A stretch of DNA of 12,301 nucleotides from JAFGKM01 sp964408175 (lineage in GTDB: Bacteria; Ratteibacteria; UBA8468; B48-G9; JAFGKM01), in NCBI GenBank assembly GCA_964408175.1, contig CAYOYL010000040.1, positions 1 to 12,301 of the forward strand, written 5' to 3'. The first letter of the stretch is position 1; each line of letters opens with the position of its first letter. Below the pieces are notes generated by a model. It ran no database searches. It was given only the letters and a program-made list of their open reading frames with translations, and was not told the origin of the DNA. A program made the position numbers and the translations under genes. Shown here in pieces: positions 7,101 to 12,034 of this stretch.

Positions 7101-8639
7101 TCTGGTTCTTACTATCAGTTCTTTAGAAACAATCATTTTTGTCTTAGGGTCAACAGGGGTGCCGGGAGGAGCTATCACGCATTCATCTTCTTTATCGGCT
7201 GCAAGATACTCAATATGGTCTGTTACTATACCTTTTTCAACCTTATAATACGGTGCCTTTATAAAACCGAGTTCGTCAACCTTGGAATGTATTGTAAATG
7301 AATTTATCAAACCGATATTCGCACCTTCCGGAGTTTCTATGGGGCACAGTCTGCCAAAATGGGTATAATGGACATCCCTTACCTCAAATCCGGCTCTTTT
7401 CCTTTCTTTTACTATAGCAGCAACCCTTCGCTTATGGGTTATTTCTGCAAGTGGATTTATCTTATCCAGAAATTGCGACAACTGATTTCTGGCAAAAAAG
7501 TCATTGACCACAGTCATAAAAACCTTTCCGTTAATCATATCCTGTGGTTTAATACTGAAAAATTTTCGTTTATCTACCAGAGCCATTTTCTCTTTTGTAA
7601 ATTTTACAAGGCGTATAAGTCCCTCATAAACGTATTCCTGTATAATTTCTGCTGATACACGGACTCTTTTATTCCCGAGATGGTCAATATCTTGGGTTTC
7701 ACCCTCCCCTTTCTCCAGAAGATTCAACAGGTATCTTATAGATTCAATTATATCCTCTTGTCTCAGGCATCTCTCTTTAAAATCTAAACCCAGTTTTTTA
7801 TTTATCTGGTCCCTGCCTGCTTCTGAAAGGTCGTAAGTTTCCTCGGAAAAAAACAGAGAATTAAAAATTTTTGTTGCCTCTCTGAGATTGGGAGGGTATC
7901 CGGGTCTTACCTCAGCATAGACTTTTTTCAATGCCTCTTCCCTATCCTTAATATCATCTCTCGCCAGAGTAAAAGCAAGATATGAATCGGATTTCATGTC
8001 AGCGGGATTCTTATAAAAGGTACCTATTATATCTTCGTCAGTATATCCCATAGCCTTAAGGAAGGTTGTAAGATAGATTTTCTTCCTTCCCAGATAGACG
8101 ATGAGGCAACTATGGTTATCAACATGGAATTCTATCCATACACCACGTGAAGGATATATTTTGGCAGAATAAAGGGTCCTCTGCCCCACTGCCTCCTCTT
8201 CTTTAAAATATACGCCAGGGCATCTCAACAGTTGGTTAACTATAACCCTCTCTATTCCATTTATGATAAAACTACCGTTATCGGTCATTAACGGTATACT
8301 GCCTATGTAGATATCCTGTTCCTTTATGCCTTTTACCTCAAACTCTTTTGTCTTCTTGTTCTGTTCTTTTATCACAAGACGCAGTTTCACCCGCAAACGC
8401 GATTCATATGTCCCCTTTTTTTCAACACACTCTTCCATGCTGTCTACCGGGTCATCCAGTGTATAGTTAACGTATTCCAGTTTAAATATCCCATCTTCAC
8501 TTTCAACAGGAAATACCCTGTGGAAAAGTTCCTCCAACCCTTTTTTCTCTCTTCTATCGGGAGGGACATTTTTTTGCAGGAAGCTAAGAAACGGACCTTT
8601 TTGCACCTCAAGCAAATCTGGAATTTCCGCCATTTTCAT
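1110..8639 (-). CDS. rpoBC: Fused RNA polymerase beta-beta' subunit
   Basis: One open frame of 2509 residues encodes both large catalytic subunits of RNA polymerase. Beta covers about 1-1156: NQLLRCPGVYF (135-145), the rifampicin region 381-418, HDDSNRALMGSNMQRQAVPL (548-567), GDKMSGRHGNKG with catalytic Lys935 and Lys943, and PESFHVLRRE near its end. Residues about 1157-1166 form the junction. Beta' follows: zinc site 1 (Cys1218, 1220, 1233, 1236), RQNLLGKRVDYSGR (1489-1502), the catalytic NADFDGD (1608-1614, three Mg-binding Asp), the bridge helix (about 1919-1950), zinc site 2 (Cys1948, 2022, 2029, 2032), the trigger loop (about 2050-2073) followed by an insertion of about 175 residues, and the conserved GLKENVILGRLIPAGTG tail. 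No stop, frameshift or Shine-Dalgarno occurs at the junction. The beta part is short compared with E. coli (1342) and appears to lack its large lineage insertions. The start has GGGGGAG 7 nt upstream; a second ATG two codons on is less well placed. Fusions of this type occur in Helicobacter and Wolbachia. Confidence 0.96.
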   Translation of the reverse strand: MKMAEIPDLLEVQKGPFLSFLQKNVPPDRREKKGLEELFHRVFPVESEDGIFKLEYVNYTLDDPVDSMEECVEKKGTYESRLRVKLRLVIKEQNKKTKEFEVKGIKEQDIYIGSIPLMTDNGSFIINGIERVIVNQLLRCPGVYFKEEEAVGQRTLYSAKIYPSRGVWIEFHVDNHSCLIVYLGRKKIYLTTFLKAMGYTDEDIIGTFYKNPADMKSDSYLAFTLARDDIKDREEALKKVYAEVRPGYPPNLREATKIFNSLFFSEETYDLSEAGRDQINKKLGLDFKERCLRQEDIIESIRYLLNLLEKGEGETQDIDHLGNKRVRVSAEIIQEYVYEGLIRLVKFTKEKMALVDKRKFFSIKPQDMINGKVFMTVVNDFFARNQLSQFLDKINPLAEITHKRRVAAIVKERKRAGFEVRDVHYTHFGRLCPIETPEGANIGLINSFTIHSKVDELGFIKAPYYKVEKGIVTDHIEYLAADKEDECVIAPPGTPVDPKTKMIVSKELIVRTRGGNFGDMTREKVDYIGVSPAQIVSVSASLIPFLEHDDSNRALMGSNMQRQAVPLVKSEVPLVKTGMEKYVIRDSGVVLKAKNDGVVTYVDGKKIVIKRDKQGIFPWEEEDIYYLKNFVRTNQDTSFHQRVIVSEGNKVSKDQIISDGPAASKSGELSLGRNLLAAFMPWHGYNYEDAILLSERLVREDFFTSIHIKEFEVQARETELGPEEITSDLPNTPEERLKNLDDEGIVIIGAEIEPDDILVGKVTPRGESELTPEEKLLRVIFGEKAKDVQNTSLKVPPGTKGTVINVKKYTRRENMSEQEISGDLRKLKAEYLAKEKIIKKVITEELKKIASAHNIKHKVMPTPEGWHKFLNKVSEKYKDSALKLVNLGETELEALDKERKNEILKIKKGPELDPDVICKVVVEVAIKKKVDVGDKMSGRHGNKGVVSKIVPEEDMPFLKDGTPVDVVLNPLGVPSRMNIGQVLEMHLGRSLKTLGYTTETPIFESIKEWEIKDLLKKAGFSEDGKDVLYDGQTGVPFTQPIAVGYMYMMKLKHLADEKIHARSTGSYSLVTQQPLGGRAQFGGQRLGEMEVWALEGYGAAHILKEMLTVKSDDTEGRKMMYESIAKGIDYRGDNIPESFHVLRRELQGLGLDLRVENVKVNGKNKEVASIKIASPQTMHSWSHGEVKKAETLNYRTFKPERDGLFCERIFGPVKDYECSCGKYKKLRYKGIICDRCGVEVTTSKVRRERMGHIELATPVSYVWLFKSTSNWLGILLDMSQSELEMVIYYERYIVIDPGTTHLKEKELLYEKDYHENLEKYGNKFRAGIGADAIKELLKKIDLHKVEDTIIQQLRSKKKKTYGARRVLIKKLRMVQGLIKTEVKPEYFITSIIAVTPPDLRPLLPLDGGRFVASDLNDLYQRVINRNNRLKKLIQLQAPDIIVRNEKRMLQESVDALMDNGKRGNPVLGKGRRPLKSLADALRGKQGRFRQNLLGKRVDYSGRAVIVVGPELKLHECGIPKEMALELFGPFVLRELRKREYFHTLGSAKRAIRENRPEVWEVLERVSKNHPVLLNRQPTLHRLSIQAFEPRLIEGNVLKIHPLVCPAFNADFDGDTMSVHLPLTPEACLEAELLVKSTTHILSPANGKPIVSPTRDIVMGFAYLTFQSEEKEYPLPISSFDEAIYLYNLNMLELHRPVRVRDNKGNMLTTTAGRIIFNEIVPVEIPFKNEMFESSGVEKLIGEILQKCGYAATVKFLDEVKNLGFYYATIGGITIGIDDLKVPSSRDEILGEANEETDKIRRNYKTGIISEGERYHKLVDLWTSTTNKIGRAVMDTLREDTSIEPFRINSVYLMVSSGARGNKSQVNQLMGMRGLMIKPKKVTGEIGEIIETPVKKNFKEGLSLLEYFISIHGGRKGLVDTALKTSDAGYLSRRLVDVAHSVIVMEEDCGTLEGMLISPLTLGDEEILSLKDRIIGRVALDNVVDIVTDSIIVKAGEVIDEDKAQRIVDTGINKLRVRSVLTCKAEKGVCSKCYGWDVSKRKMVNIGESVGVIAAQSIGEPGTQLTLRTFHTGGAASRSVGSSAYKAQKDCTVRYLENLKTVKNRKGRDVVIQREGKIGLYDERDREIDTYTLRVGSEILIKDGQKVISGKTISTWDPYSIPVISDAEGTADYKDIEIGKTAKEEVDVTTGIRRKVIIRQKEEMDPQILILNDKKHILGVYHIPEGAHIMVEKGDKVAPGDILAKIFRTERRVQDITGGLPRVSELFEARNPKNPAILSEIEGLVEVISAAKGTRKVVVTNEETNTKKEYEISAGKHLLVSTGDRIKSGERITDGHVVLKDILKIEGEKKVQEYLLNEIQSVYRVEGVSINDKHIEVIVRQMLSKVRVENPGDTYLLEGEEIDRFKMQKINDALPKNKKSATFRPQVLGITRVALNSESFISAASFQETTKVLTSAALLGAEDYLEGLKENVILGRLIPAGTGMFKEVHKEQSVTVVEKEKEIIVQGQKT
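5142..5171 (-). other. Beta/beta' junction in the fused polymerase gene
   Basis: Residues 1157-1166 (NVKVNGKNKE) link the last recognisable beta segment (PESFHVLRRELQGLGLDLRVE) to beta' (VASIKIASPQTMHSWSHGEVKK). In E. coli beta' about 16 residues precede the first matching segment; these are replaced here by the linker. One in-frame GTG lies in it but no AGGAG-type site precedes it, so separate initiation of beta' is unlikely. Confidence 0.75.
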
Positions 8640-8707
8640 TTTTCAACTCCCCCGGAGATCTATACTACTTTGTCTCAAAAATAAAACTGCGCTGATTTAC
8701 ATCATTT

Positions 8708-9112
8708 TCACTTGATTTCTACTTCCGCTCCAATAGCAGCCATCTTCTTTTTAATATCTTCAGCCTCTTCCTTTTTAATCTTCTGTTTGATAGGTTTCGG
8801 CAGAGATTCTACAAGTTCTTTCGCCTCCTTCAACCCAAGTTCTGTCATTGCCCTTACTTCTTTTATCGCCTGGATTTTGTTGCTTCCAAAACTTTTAAGG
8901 ATTACATCAAAGGTTGTTTTTTCCTCTTCCTTCTGTTCTCCTGCTGAAGGCTGACCGGTTCCTACTGCCCCTACAGCACCCACAGGAACCATCATCCCCT
9001 GCACTTCAAACTTCTCTTCCAGTCTTTTAGCCAGTTCCGACAATTCAAGTGCAGAAAGCCCTTCTACCTTTTCAACAATTTCATCCAGCACATTCTTTTC
9101 ATCTTTAGCCAT
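8708..9112 (-). CDS. rplL: 50S ribosomal protein L7/L12
   Basis: L7/L12 forms the flexible stalk that recruits and stimulates translational GTPases such as EF-Tu and EF-G. The 134-residue protein has the helical dimerisation domain (LDEIVEKVEGLSALELSELAKRLEEKF), a Val/Gly/Ala/Glu-rich hinge (about 39-66, on the long side), and the globular domain with FDVILKSFGSNKIQAIKEVRAMTELGLKEAKELVE, ending GAEVEIK. I place the start at 9112 (MAKDEK) because AAAGGAG lies 9 nt upstream. An ATG three codons earlier (9121) touches that Shine-Dalgarno and is unlikely to be used. It sits between rplJ, its stalk anchor, and rpoBC, as in most bacteria. Confidence 0.96.
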   Translation of the reverse strand: MAKDEKNVLDEIVEKVEGLSALELSELAKRLEEKFEVQGMMVPVGAVGAVGTGQPSAGEQKEEEKTTFDVILKSFGSNKIQAIKEVRAMTELGLKEAKELVESLPKPIKQKIKKEEAEDIKKKMAAIGAEVEIK

Positions 9113-9121
9113 CTTTTTCAT

Positions 9122-9128
9122 CTCCTTT
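9122..9128 (-). promoter_or_regulatory. Shine-Dalgarno that fixes the rplL start
   Basis: AAAGGAG is immediately followed by an ATG at 9121 (zero spacing) and, 9 nt on, by the ATG at 9112. Only the second has usable spacing, which favours MAKDEK over MKKMAKDEK. Confidence 0.75.
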
Positions 9129-9183
9129 ACCCCGAACTCTTCTTTGATGCGCTTTCACGGTGAGGGGTTTTGATTTTGTCTCT

Positions 9184-9711
9184 TTACTTTTTAGATTCTC
9201 CAATCTGTTTAAAATCCTGAATTACTCTCATCACAGGATATTTCAAAGAATATACAAGTCTTAAAAAGGGGGTTTTCAAACCCCACACAATTTTTACTTC
9301 TATCTCTTTTTTAGTGGGTAATTTTCCTATAGCCTCAAGGTCCCTTGACGAAAAAAATTTATTGTCTATGATACCTGCCCTGATATCAATCTTCCCTGCT
9401 TTTCCCTTGAATTTAAAAAGGGCTTTTACAACTCCTATTTCATCCATGTCTTTAGCCCATATGATAAACATCGGGCCTCCAATCTCATCAGACATTTCAT
9501 CAAAACTTATGTCTTTATAAACCCTTGACAGCAGGGTATTCCTGACAACCATCATTTTACAGCCAGACCCCTTGAGCTCTTCTCTCAATTGCTGTATTTC
9601 CAGAACGGAAAGCCCTGTAAATCTCACCAAAAGATTCAGGTCATTTGTCTTTATCTCATTTGCGAGCATTTCCATAAACTCTTTTTTCTTTTCTTTAGTC
9701 AATATTTTCAT
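9184..9711 (-). CDS. rplJ: 50S ribosomal protein L10
   Basis: L10 anchors the L7/L12 dimers to 23S rRNA at the base of the GTPase stalk, next to L11. The protein is 175 residues, near the family norm. It shows LNLLVRFTGLSVLEIQQLREELKGSGCKMMVVRNTLL (25-61), the typical N-terminal rRNA-binding fold, then GGPMFIIWAKD and RAGIIDNKFFSSRDLEAIGKLPTKKEIEVKI. The C-terminal helix that binds L12 dimers follows. GGGAG lies 7 nt before the ATG. Only 20 nt separate it from rplA, so the long structured L10 leader used for feedback control in many bacteria has no room here unless it overlaps rplA. Confidence 0.95.
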   Translation of the reverse strand: MKILTKEKKKEFMEMLANEIKTNDLNLLVRFTGLSVLEIQQLREELKGSGCKMMVVRNTLLSRVYKDISFDEMSDEIGGPMFIIWAKDMDEIGVVKALFKFKGKAGKIDIRAGIIDNKFFSSRDLEAIGKLPTKKEIEVKIVWGLKTPFLRLVYSLKYPVMRVIQDFKQIGESKK

Positions 9712-9731
9712 TGGTTCACTCCCGTTCTACA

Positions 9732-10448
9732 TCAAAGTGCTGAAGGTTCCTGAAATATCCTGCCACACTCAAGTTTTACAGAAGGTGACATTGTCAGAGA
9801 TAGAGATGCGGAACTTACATAATTACCCTTTATTGAGGAAGGTCTGACTGCAAGGACAGAGTTTAAGGCCGCATTTATATTTTCAACCAGTTTCTCTTTA
9901 TCAAAGGAAATCTTCCCTACAGGTATTTGCAGATTACCATCCTTGTCCATTTTAAAATCTATACGTCCTTTTTTCAGTTCGGAAACTATGTTTTTTAAAT
10001 CTTTGGTTACCGTCCCATTCTTAGGATTGGGCATAAGTCCCCGGGGACCCAGTATTTTGCCGAGAGGCGATACTATTCTCATCATATCCGGAGTTGCCAC
10101 CACACTATCAAAATCAAGAAAACCGTTTTTTACTTTCTCTACTATCTCCTGCCCACCAACATAATCCGCACCTATCTGTTTTGCCTTATCAACATCTTCA
10201 CCTGAAGCAAAAACAAGAACCTTCACTGATTTCCCGACGCCATTTGGAAGAACCATGGAATTTCTCACCGGCTGTTGCAACTTTTTCACGTCAAGGCCTA
10301 AATGTATTGACAGCTCAACAGTTTCATCAAATTTGGCTTTATGAAAAATTTTCAATTTCTCCACCGCATCATCAACACCATAGGTCTTATCTTTTCCTTC
10401 TCCAATCTCTTTCAAAAGTGCCCTGTATCTTTTACTGGATTTTTTCAC
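9732..10448 (-). CDS. rplA: 50S ribosomal protein L1
   Basis: L1 forms the mobile side protuberance that helps release E-site tRNA, and in many bacteria it represses its own mRNA. The protein is 238 residues from the chosen start. Visible family marks are the basic start SSKRYRALLKEI, FDETVELSIHLGLD (about 39-52), VRNSMVLPNGVGKSVKVLVFA, the signature GKILGPRGLMPNPKNGTV and GKISF near the end of domain I. The last dozen or so residues (LECGRIFQEPSAL) extend past the usual end and are not conserved. I use the GTG at 10448 because AAGGAG lies 6 nt upstream. A TTG at 10463 overlapping the rplK stop would add five residues but lacks a good site. Confidence 0.94.
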   Translation of the reverse strand: MKKSSKRYRALLKEIGEGKDKTYGVDDAVEKLKIFHKAKFDETVELSIHLGLDVKKLQQPVRNSMVLPNGVGKSVKVLVFASGEDVDKAKQIGADYVGGQEIVEKVKNGFLDFDSVVATPDMMRIVSPLGKILGPRGLMPNPKNGTVTKDLKNIVSELKKGRIDFKMDKDGNLQIPVGKISFDKEKLVENINAALNSVLAVRPSSIKGNYVSSASLSLTMSPSVKLECGRIFQEPSAL

Positions 10449-10454
10449 TCTTTT

Positions 10455-10460
10455 CTCCTT
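10455..10460 (-). promoter_or_regulatory. Shine-Dalgarno that fixes the rplA start
   Basis: AAGGAG starts at the last base of the rplK TGA stop codon and lies 6 nt before the GTG at 10448. This supports GTG initiation and coupling of L1 to L11 translation. Confidence 0.65.
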
Positions 10461-10888
10461 CAATCAACAACTTCAACCCCCATGCTTCTTGCAGTTCCTT
10501 CAACAATTTTTACTATTTTATTTACGTCTTTCGTGTTCATATCAGCCATCTTAATCATGGCAATTTCCTCAATCTGTTTTCTATTAATCCTGCCTACCTT
10601 TTCTCTATTAGGTACACCTGAACCTTTCACTATGTTTATATTTTTCTTTATCAATTCAGAGGTAAGAGGAGTTTTCAGTATATACTTAAAACTTCTATCT
10701 TTATAAACTGTCAGAACCACTGGAATAGTAAATCCTTCTTTCCCTTTAGTTTCTGCGTTAAAAGATTTACAGAACTCCATTATGTTAACTCCATGCTGTC
10801 CCAGTGCAGGACCGACCGGTGGCGCAGGGGTCGCCTGTCCGGCAGGAATCTGTAATTTCACAACTGCCTCAACCTGTTTTTCAGCCAT
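10460..10888 (-). CDS. rplK: 50S ribosomal protein L11
   Basis: L11 binds the GTPase-associated region of 23S rRNA at the stalk base and is needed for RelA activation in species that have it. The 142-residue length is exactly typical. The N-terminal domain has KLQIPAGQATPAPPVGPALGQHGVNIMEFCKSFN (11-44), the proline-rich element bound by thiopeptides. The C-terminal rRNA-binding domain has the KTPLTSELIKK segment and IEEIAMIKMADMN, ending GTARSMGVEV. The ATG at 10888 has AAAGGAG 8 nt upstream. An in-frame TTG at 10915 lies inside nusG and lacks such a site. It follows nusG by 13 nt. Confidence 0.96.
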   Translation of the reverse strand: MAEKQVEAVVKLQIPAGQATPAPPVGPALGQHGVNIMEFCKSFNAETKGKEGFTIPVVLTVYKDRSFKYILKTPLTSELIKKNINIVKGSGVPNREKVGRINRKQIEEIAMIKMADMNTKDVNKIVKIVEGTARSMGVEVVD

Positions 10889-10896
10889 GTTAATAA

Positions 10897-10903
10897 CTCC
10901 TTT
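10897..10903 (-). promoter_or_regulatory. Shine-Dalgarno of rplK overlapping the nusG stop
   Basis: AAAGGAG begins within the nusG TAA stop and precedes the rplK ATG by 8 nt. It decides the start (10888 rather than the upstream TTG) and suggests coupled translation. Confidence 0.75.
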
Positions 10904-11435
10904 AAATTTTTTCAACCTGCCAGTAACTTAATTCCACAGGGGTAGCCCTCCCAAATATGGAAACACTTACCTTCAGCCTCTCCCTGTCTTGATGTACCTC
11001 TTCAACCACACCTGAAAAGTTCACAAAAGGACCATCGGTAATTTCAACCTTATCTCCCACGCTAAATTCAATCTTTGGGGTAGGCTTGCTTTTTCTTTCT
11101 TCAACCTCACTGAGTATCTTTGCAGTCTCTTCTTCCGACAAAGGAACAGGACTCTTCCCTGCTCCTAAAAAACCGAGAACCCCGGTAGTTTTTCTTATCA
11201 TATGCCAGACCTCTTCATTGTTACCCTCGTCATTTATTTCAACCAGCATATACCCCGGCCAGAATCTTCTGCTTTTTATCTTCTTTTCTCCCTGCAATAT
11301 CTCAGATACTTCTTCTTTTGGTATAACAATCTGTTTAATCATACTTACAACACCTTCCTCTTCTTGATTCAGTAACATTTTTTTTATCTTTTCTTCCTGT
11401 CCTGTCCTCACGTGCAGAATGTACCATTTACTCAT
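10902..11435 (-). CDS. nusG: Transcription elongation/antitermination factor NusG
   Basis: NusG binds the beta' clamp of RNA polymerase and modulates pausing, Rho action and coupling to ribosomes. The 177-residue protein has an N-terminal NGN domain starting KWYILHVRTGQEEKI, with RFWPGYMLVEI (57-67) and TTGVLGFLG (83-91), a Lys/Glu linker, and a C-terminal KOW domain (about 124-177) with FSVGDKVEITDGPFVNFSGVVEEV. No extra domain is inserted. It starts 3 nt after the secE stop, preceded by GGGG. The secE-nusG-rplK order is the standard bacterial one, and its polymerase target is encoded in the same transcript. Confidence 0.96.
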   Translation of the reverse strand: MSKWYILHVRTGQEEKIKKMLLNQEEEGVVSMIKQIVIPKEEVSEILQGEKKIKSRRFWPGYMLVEINDEGNNEEVWHMIRKTTGVLGFLGAGKSPVPLSEEETAKILSEVEERKSKPTPKIEFSVGDKVEITDGPFVNFSGVVEEVHQDRERLKVSVSIFGRATPVELSYWQVEKI

Positions 11436-11438
11436 TGT

Positions 11439-11624
11439 TTACCCCAGAAATAGTCTTACTATCTTTGAAAAAACAATATCAACAATTCCTATGTAAAGTG
11501 CAAAGATGAGCATAAAAAAAACTATTACCCCTGTTGTTATCTTCAAAACCTTCTTCTCTGGCCAGGAAACCTTTTCCATCTCTATTTTCACTTCATGTAT
11601 AAAATTCAAAATTTTCTTCTTCAT
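11439..11624 (-). CDS. secE: Preprotein translocase subunit SecE
   Basis: SecE clamps the SecY channel in the inner membrane and is essential for protein export. This is the short, single-span form of 61 residues. The amphipathic cytoplasmic helix FIHEVKIEMEKVSWPEKKVL carries the family motif VSWP (19-22). One membrane segment follows (about 29-52, VIVFFMLIFALYIGIVDIVF), then a short basic end. AAGGAG lies 10 nt before the ATG. It is immediately upstream of nusG, as in nearly all bacteria. Confidence 0.95.
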   Translation of the reverse strand: MKKKILNFIHEVKIEMEKVSWPEKKVLKITTGVIVFFMLIFALYIGIVDIVFSKIVRLFLG

Positions 11625-11687
11625 TTATTCAGAACTCCTTGCTGCGGACCCTTAAATACATCTTTTATCCCCCCTACTTGAGGGGAA

Positions 11688-11733
11688 GCCAATCAATGAA
11701 CTCAATTACTGTACGCAGGCCTGGGAGGATTCG
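11688..11733 (-). repeat. Partial copy of tRNA-Trp 3' end and flank
   Basis: These 46 nt are identical to 11856-11901. The last 18 nt (11716-11733) equal the discriminator, 3' acceptor strand and T-arm part of tRNA-Trp; the other 28 nt equal the DNA just past the tRNA. The two copies are offset by 168 nt in the same orientation. The match stops abruptly inside the T-loop. This is the geometry left by integration at a tRNA 3' end, or by a local duplication whose remainder diverged. Confidence 0.85.
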
Positions 11734-11822
11734 GCTCCTCCGCACTCTGTGCTCCGGTAGGCCACTCGCCTATTCCTTGCTCTTCCTCATCGCAAATCAT
11801 AAGCAGGCTCCATTCGAATCCT
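11726..11822. repeat. 97-nt segment with 8-bp inverted ends
   Basis: AGGATTCG (11726-11733) and its complement CGAATCCT (11815-11822) bound a segment lying between the two 46-nt repeats. The ends match the T-loop-like sequence of the tRNA. Inside are a GGCTCC direct repeat and a small GCAC/GTGC hairpin. It is more GC-rich than its surroundings. It may be a miniature mobile or dispersed repeat; no transposase or integrase is present. Confidence 0.35.
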
Positions 11823-11855
11823 GATATACAAGTTCAGAAAAGTTCTACTCCCCTT

Positions 11856-11901
11856 GCCAATCAATGAACTCAATTACTGTACGCAGGCCTGGGAGGATTC
11901 G
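11856..11901 (-). repeat. Second copy of the 46-nt repeat, at the intact tRNA
   Basis: Identical to 11688-11733. This copy runs from the downstream flank into the 3' end of the intact tRNA-Trp and ends in the T-loop, so the functional tRNA carries the repeat as its own 3' portion. Confidence 0.85.
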
Positions 11902-11957
11902 AACCTCCAGCCCACGAATTTGGAGTCCGTTGCTCTGCCAGTTAGAGCTACAGGCCT
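11884..11957 (-). tRNA. trnW: tRNA-Trp (anticodon CCA)
   Basis: The 74-nt minus-strand sequence folds as a standard tRNA. The acceptor stem pairs AGGCCTG with CAGGCCT, and the D-stem GCTC with GAGC. The anticodon stem pairs ACGGA with TTCGT (one G-U) around the loop CTCCAAA, anticodon CCA. The T-stem GGAGG/CCTCC encloses TTCGAAT. The discriminator is G, as expected for tryptophan. The 3' CCA is not encoded and must be added. A tRNA-Trp between rpmG and secE is a common bacterial arrangement. Confidence 0.97.
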
Positions 11958-11980
11958 AAATTTTAAGGTCAAAAATGGAT

Positions 11981-12008
11981 ATTGTACCACAAATTTAAAA
12001 AGATACAA
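11981..12008 (-). promoter_or_regulatory. Predicted sigma-70 promoter for tRNA-Trp and secE operon
   Basis: On the minus strand a -35-like TTGTAT (12008-12003) is followed after 16 nt by TACAAT (11986-11981), five of six matches to the -10 consensus. TGG just before it gives an extended -10. Transcription would start near 11974, about 17 nt before the tRNA 5' end. It lies in the only sizeable gap (77 nt) upstream of the tRNA, between rpmG and trnW. Confidence 0.55.
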
Positions 12009-12034
12009 ACTCTTTATATGAAAAATTTGATTTA

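Larger units (their letters stand above)
11625..11883 (-). other. Spacer between tRNA-Trp and secE
   Basis: This is the widest non-coding gap inside the operon. It contains part of the copy pair of a 46-nt repeat derived from the tRNA 3' end and its flank, and a segment bounded by short inverted repeats. No convincing gene is present on either strand. A 5-bp hairpin (CCCCT, 5-nt loop, AGGGG at 11672-11686) lacks a T-run, so I do not call a terminator. The tRNA transcript therefore appears free to run on into secE. Confidence 0.6.

Noticed and set aside
6720..7301. 193-codon open frame on the plus strand
   Set aside because: Antisense to conserved rpoB sequence; rich in Phe/Tyr/Ser/Ile with no family features.
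11672..11686. Small hairpin before secE as a terminator
   Set aside because: The stem is only 5 bp, and no T-run follows on the minus strand.
11639..11824. 61-codon open frame on the plus strand across the repeat region
   Set aside because: It spans the tRNA-derived repeat and the inverted-repeat segment; short Arg/Leu-rich frames antisense to tRNA ends are common artefacts. No start signal was seen.
11734..11855. Second, decayed tRNA-Trp gene
   Set aside because: Beyond the exact 46-nt repeat there is no recoverable anticodon arm, D-arm or acceptor partner, so a pseudogene of the whole tRNA is not supported.
11958..12034. Terminator between rpmG and tRNA-Trp
   Set aside because: Only a 7-bp AT-only inverted repeat with a 26-nt loop is present, too weak to call.
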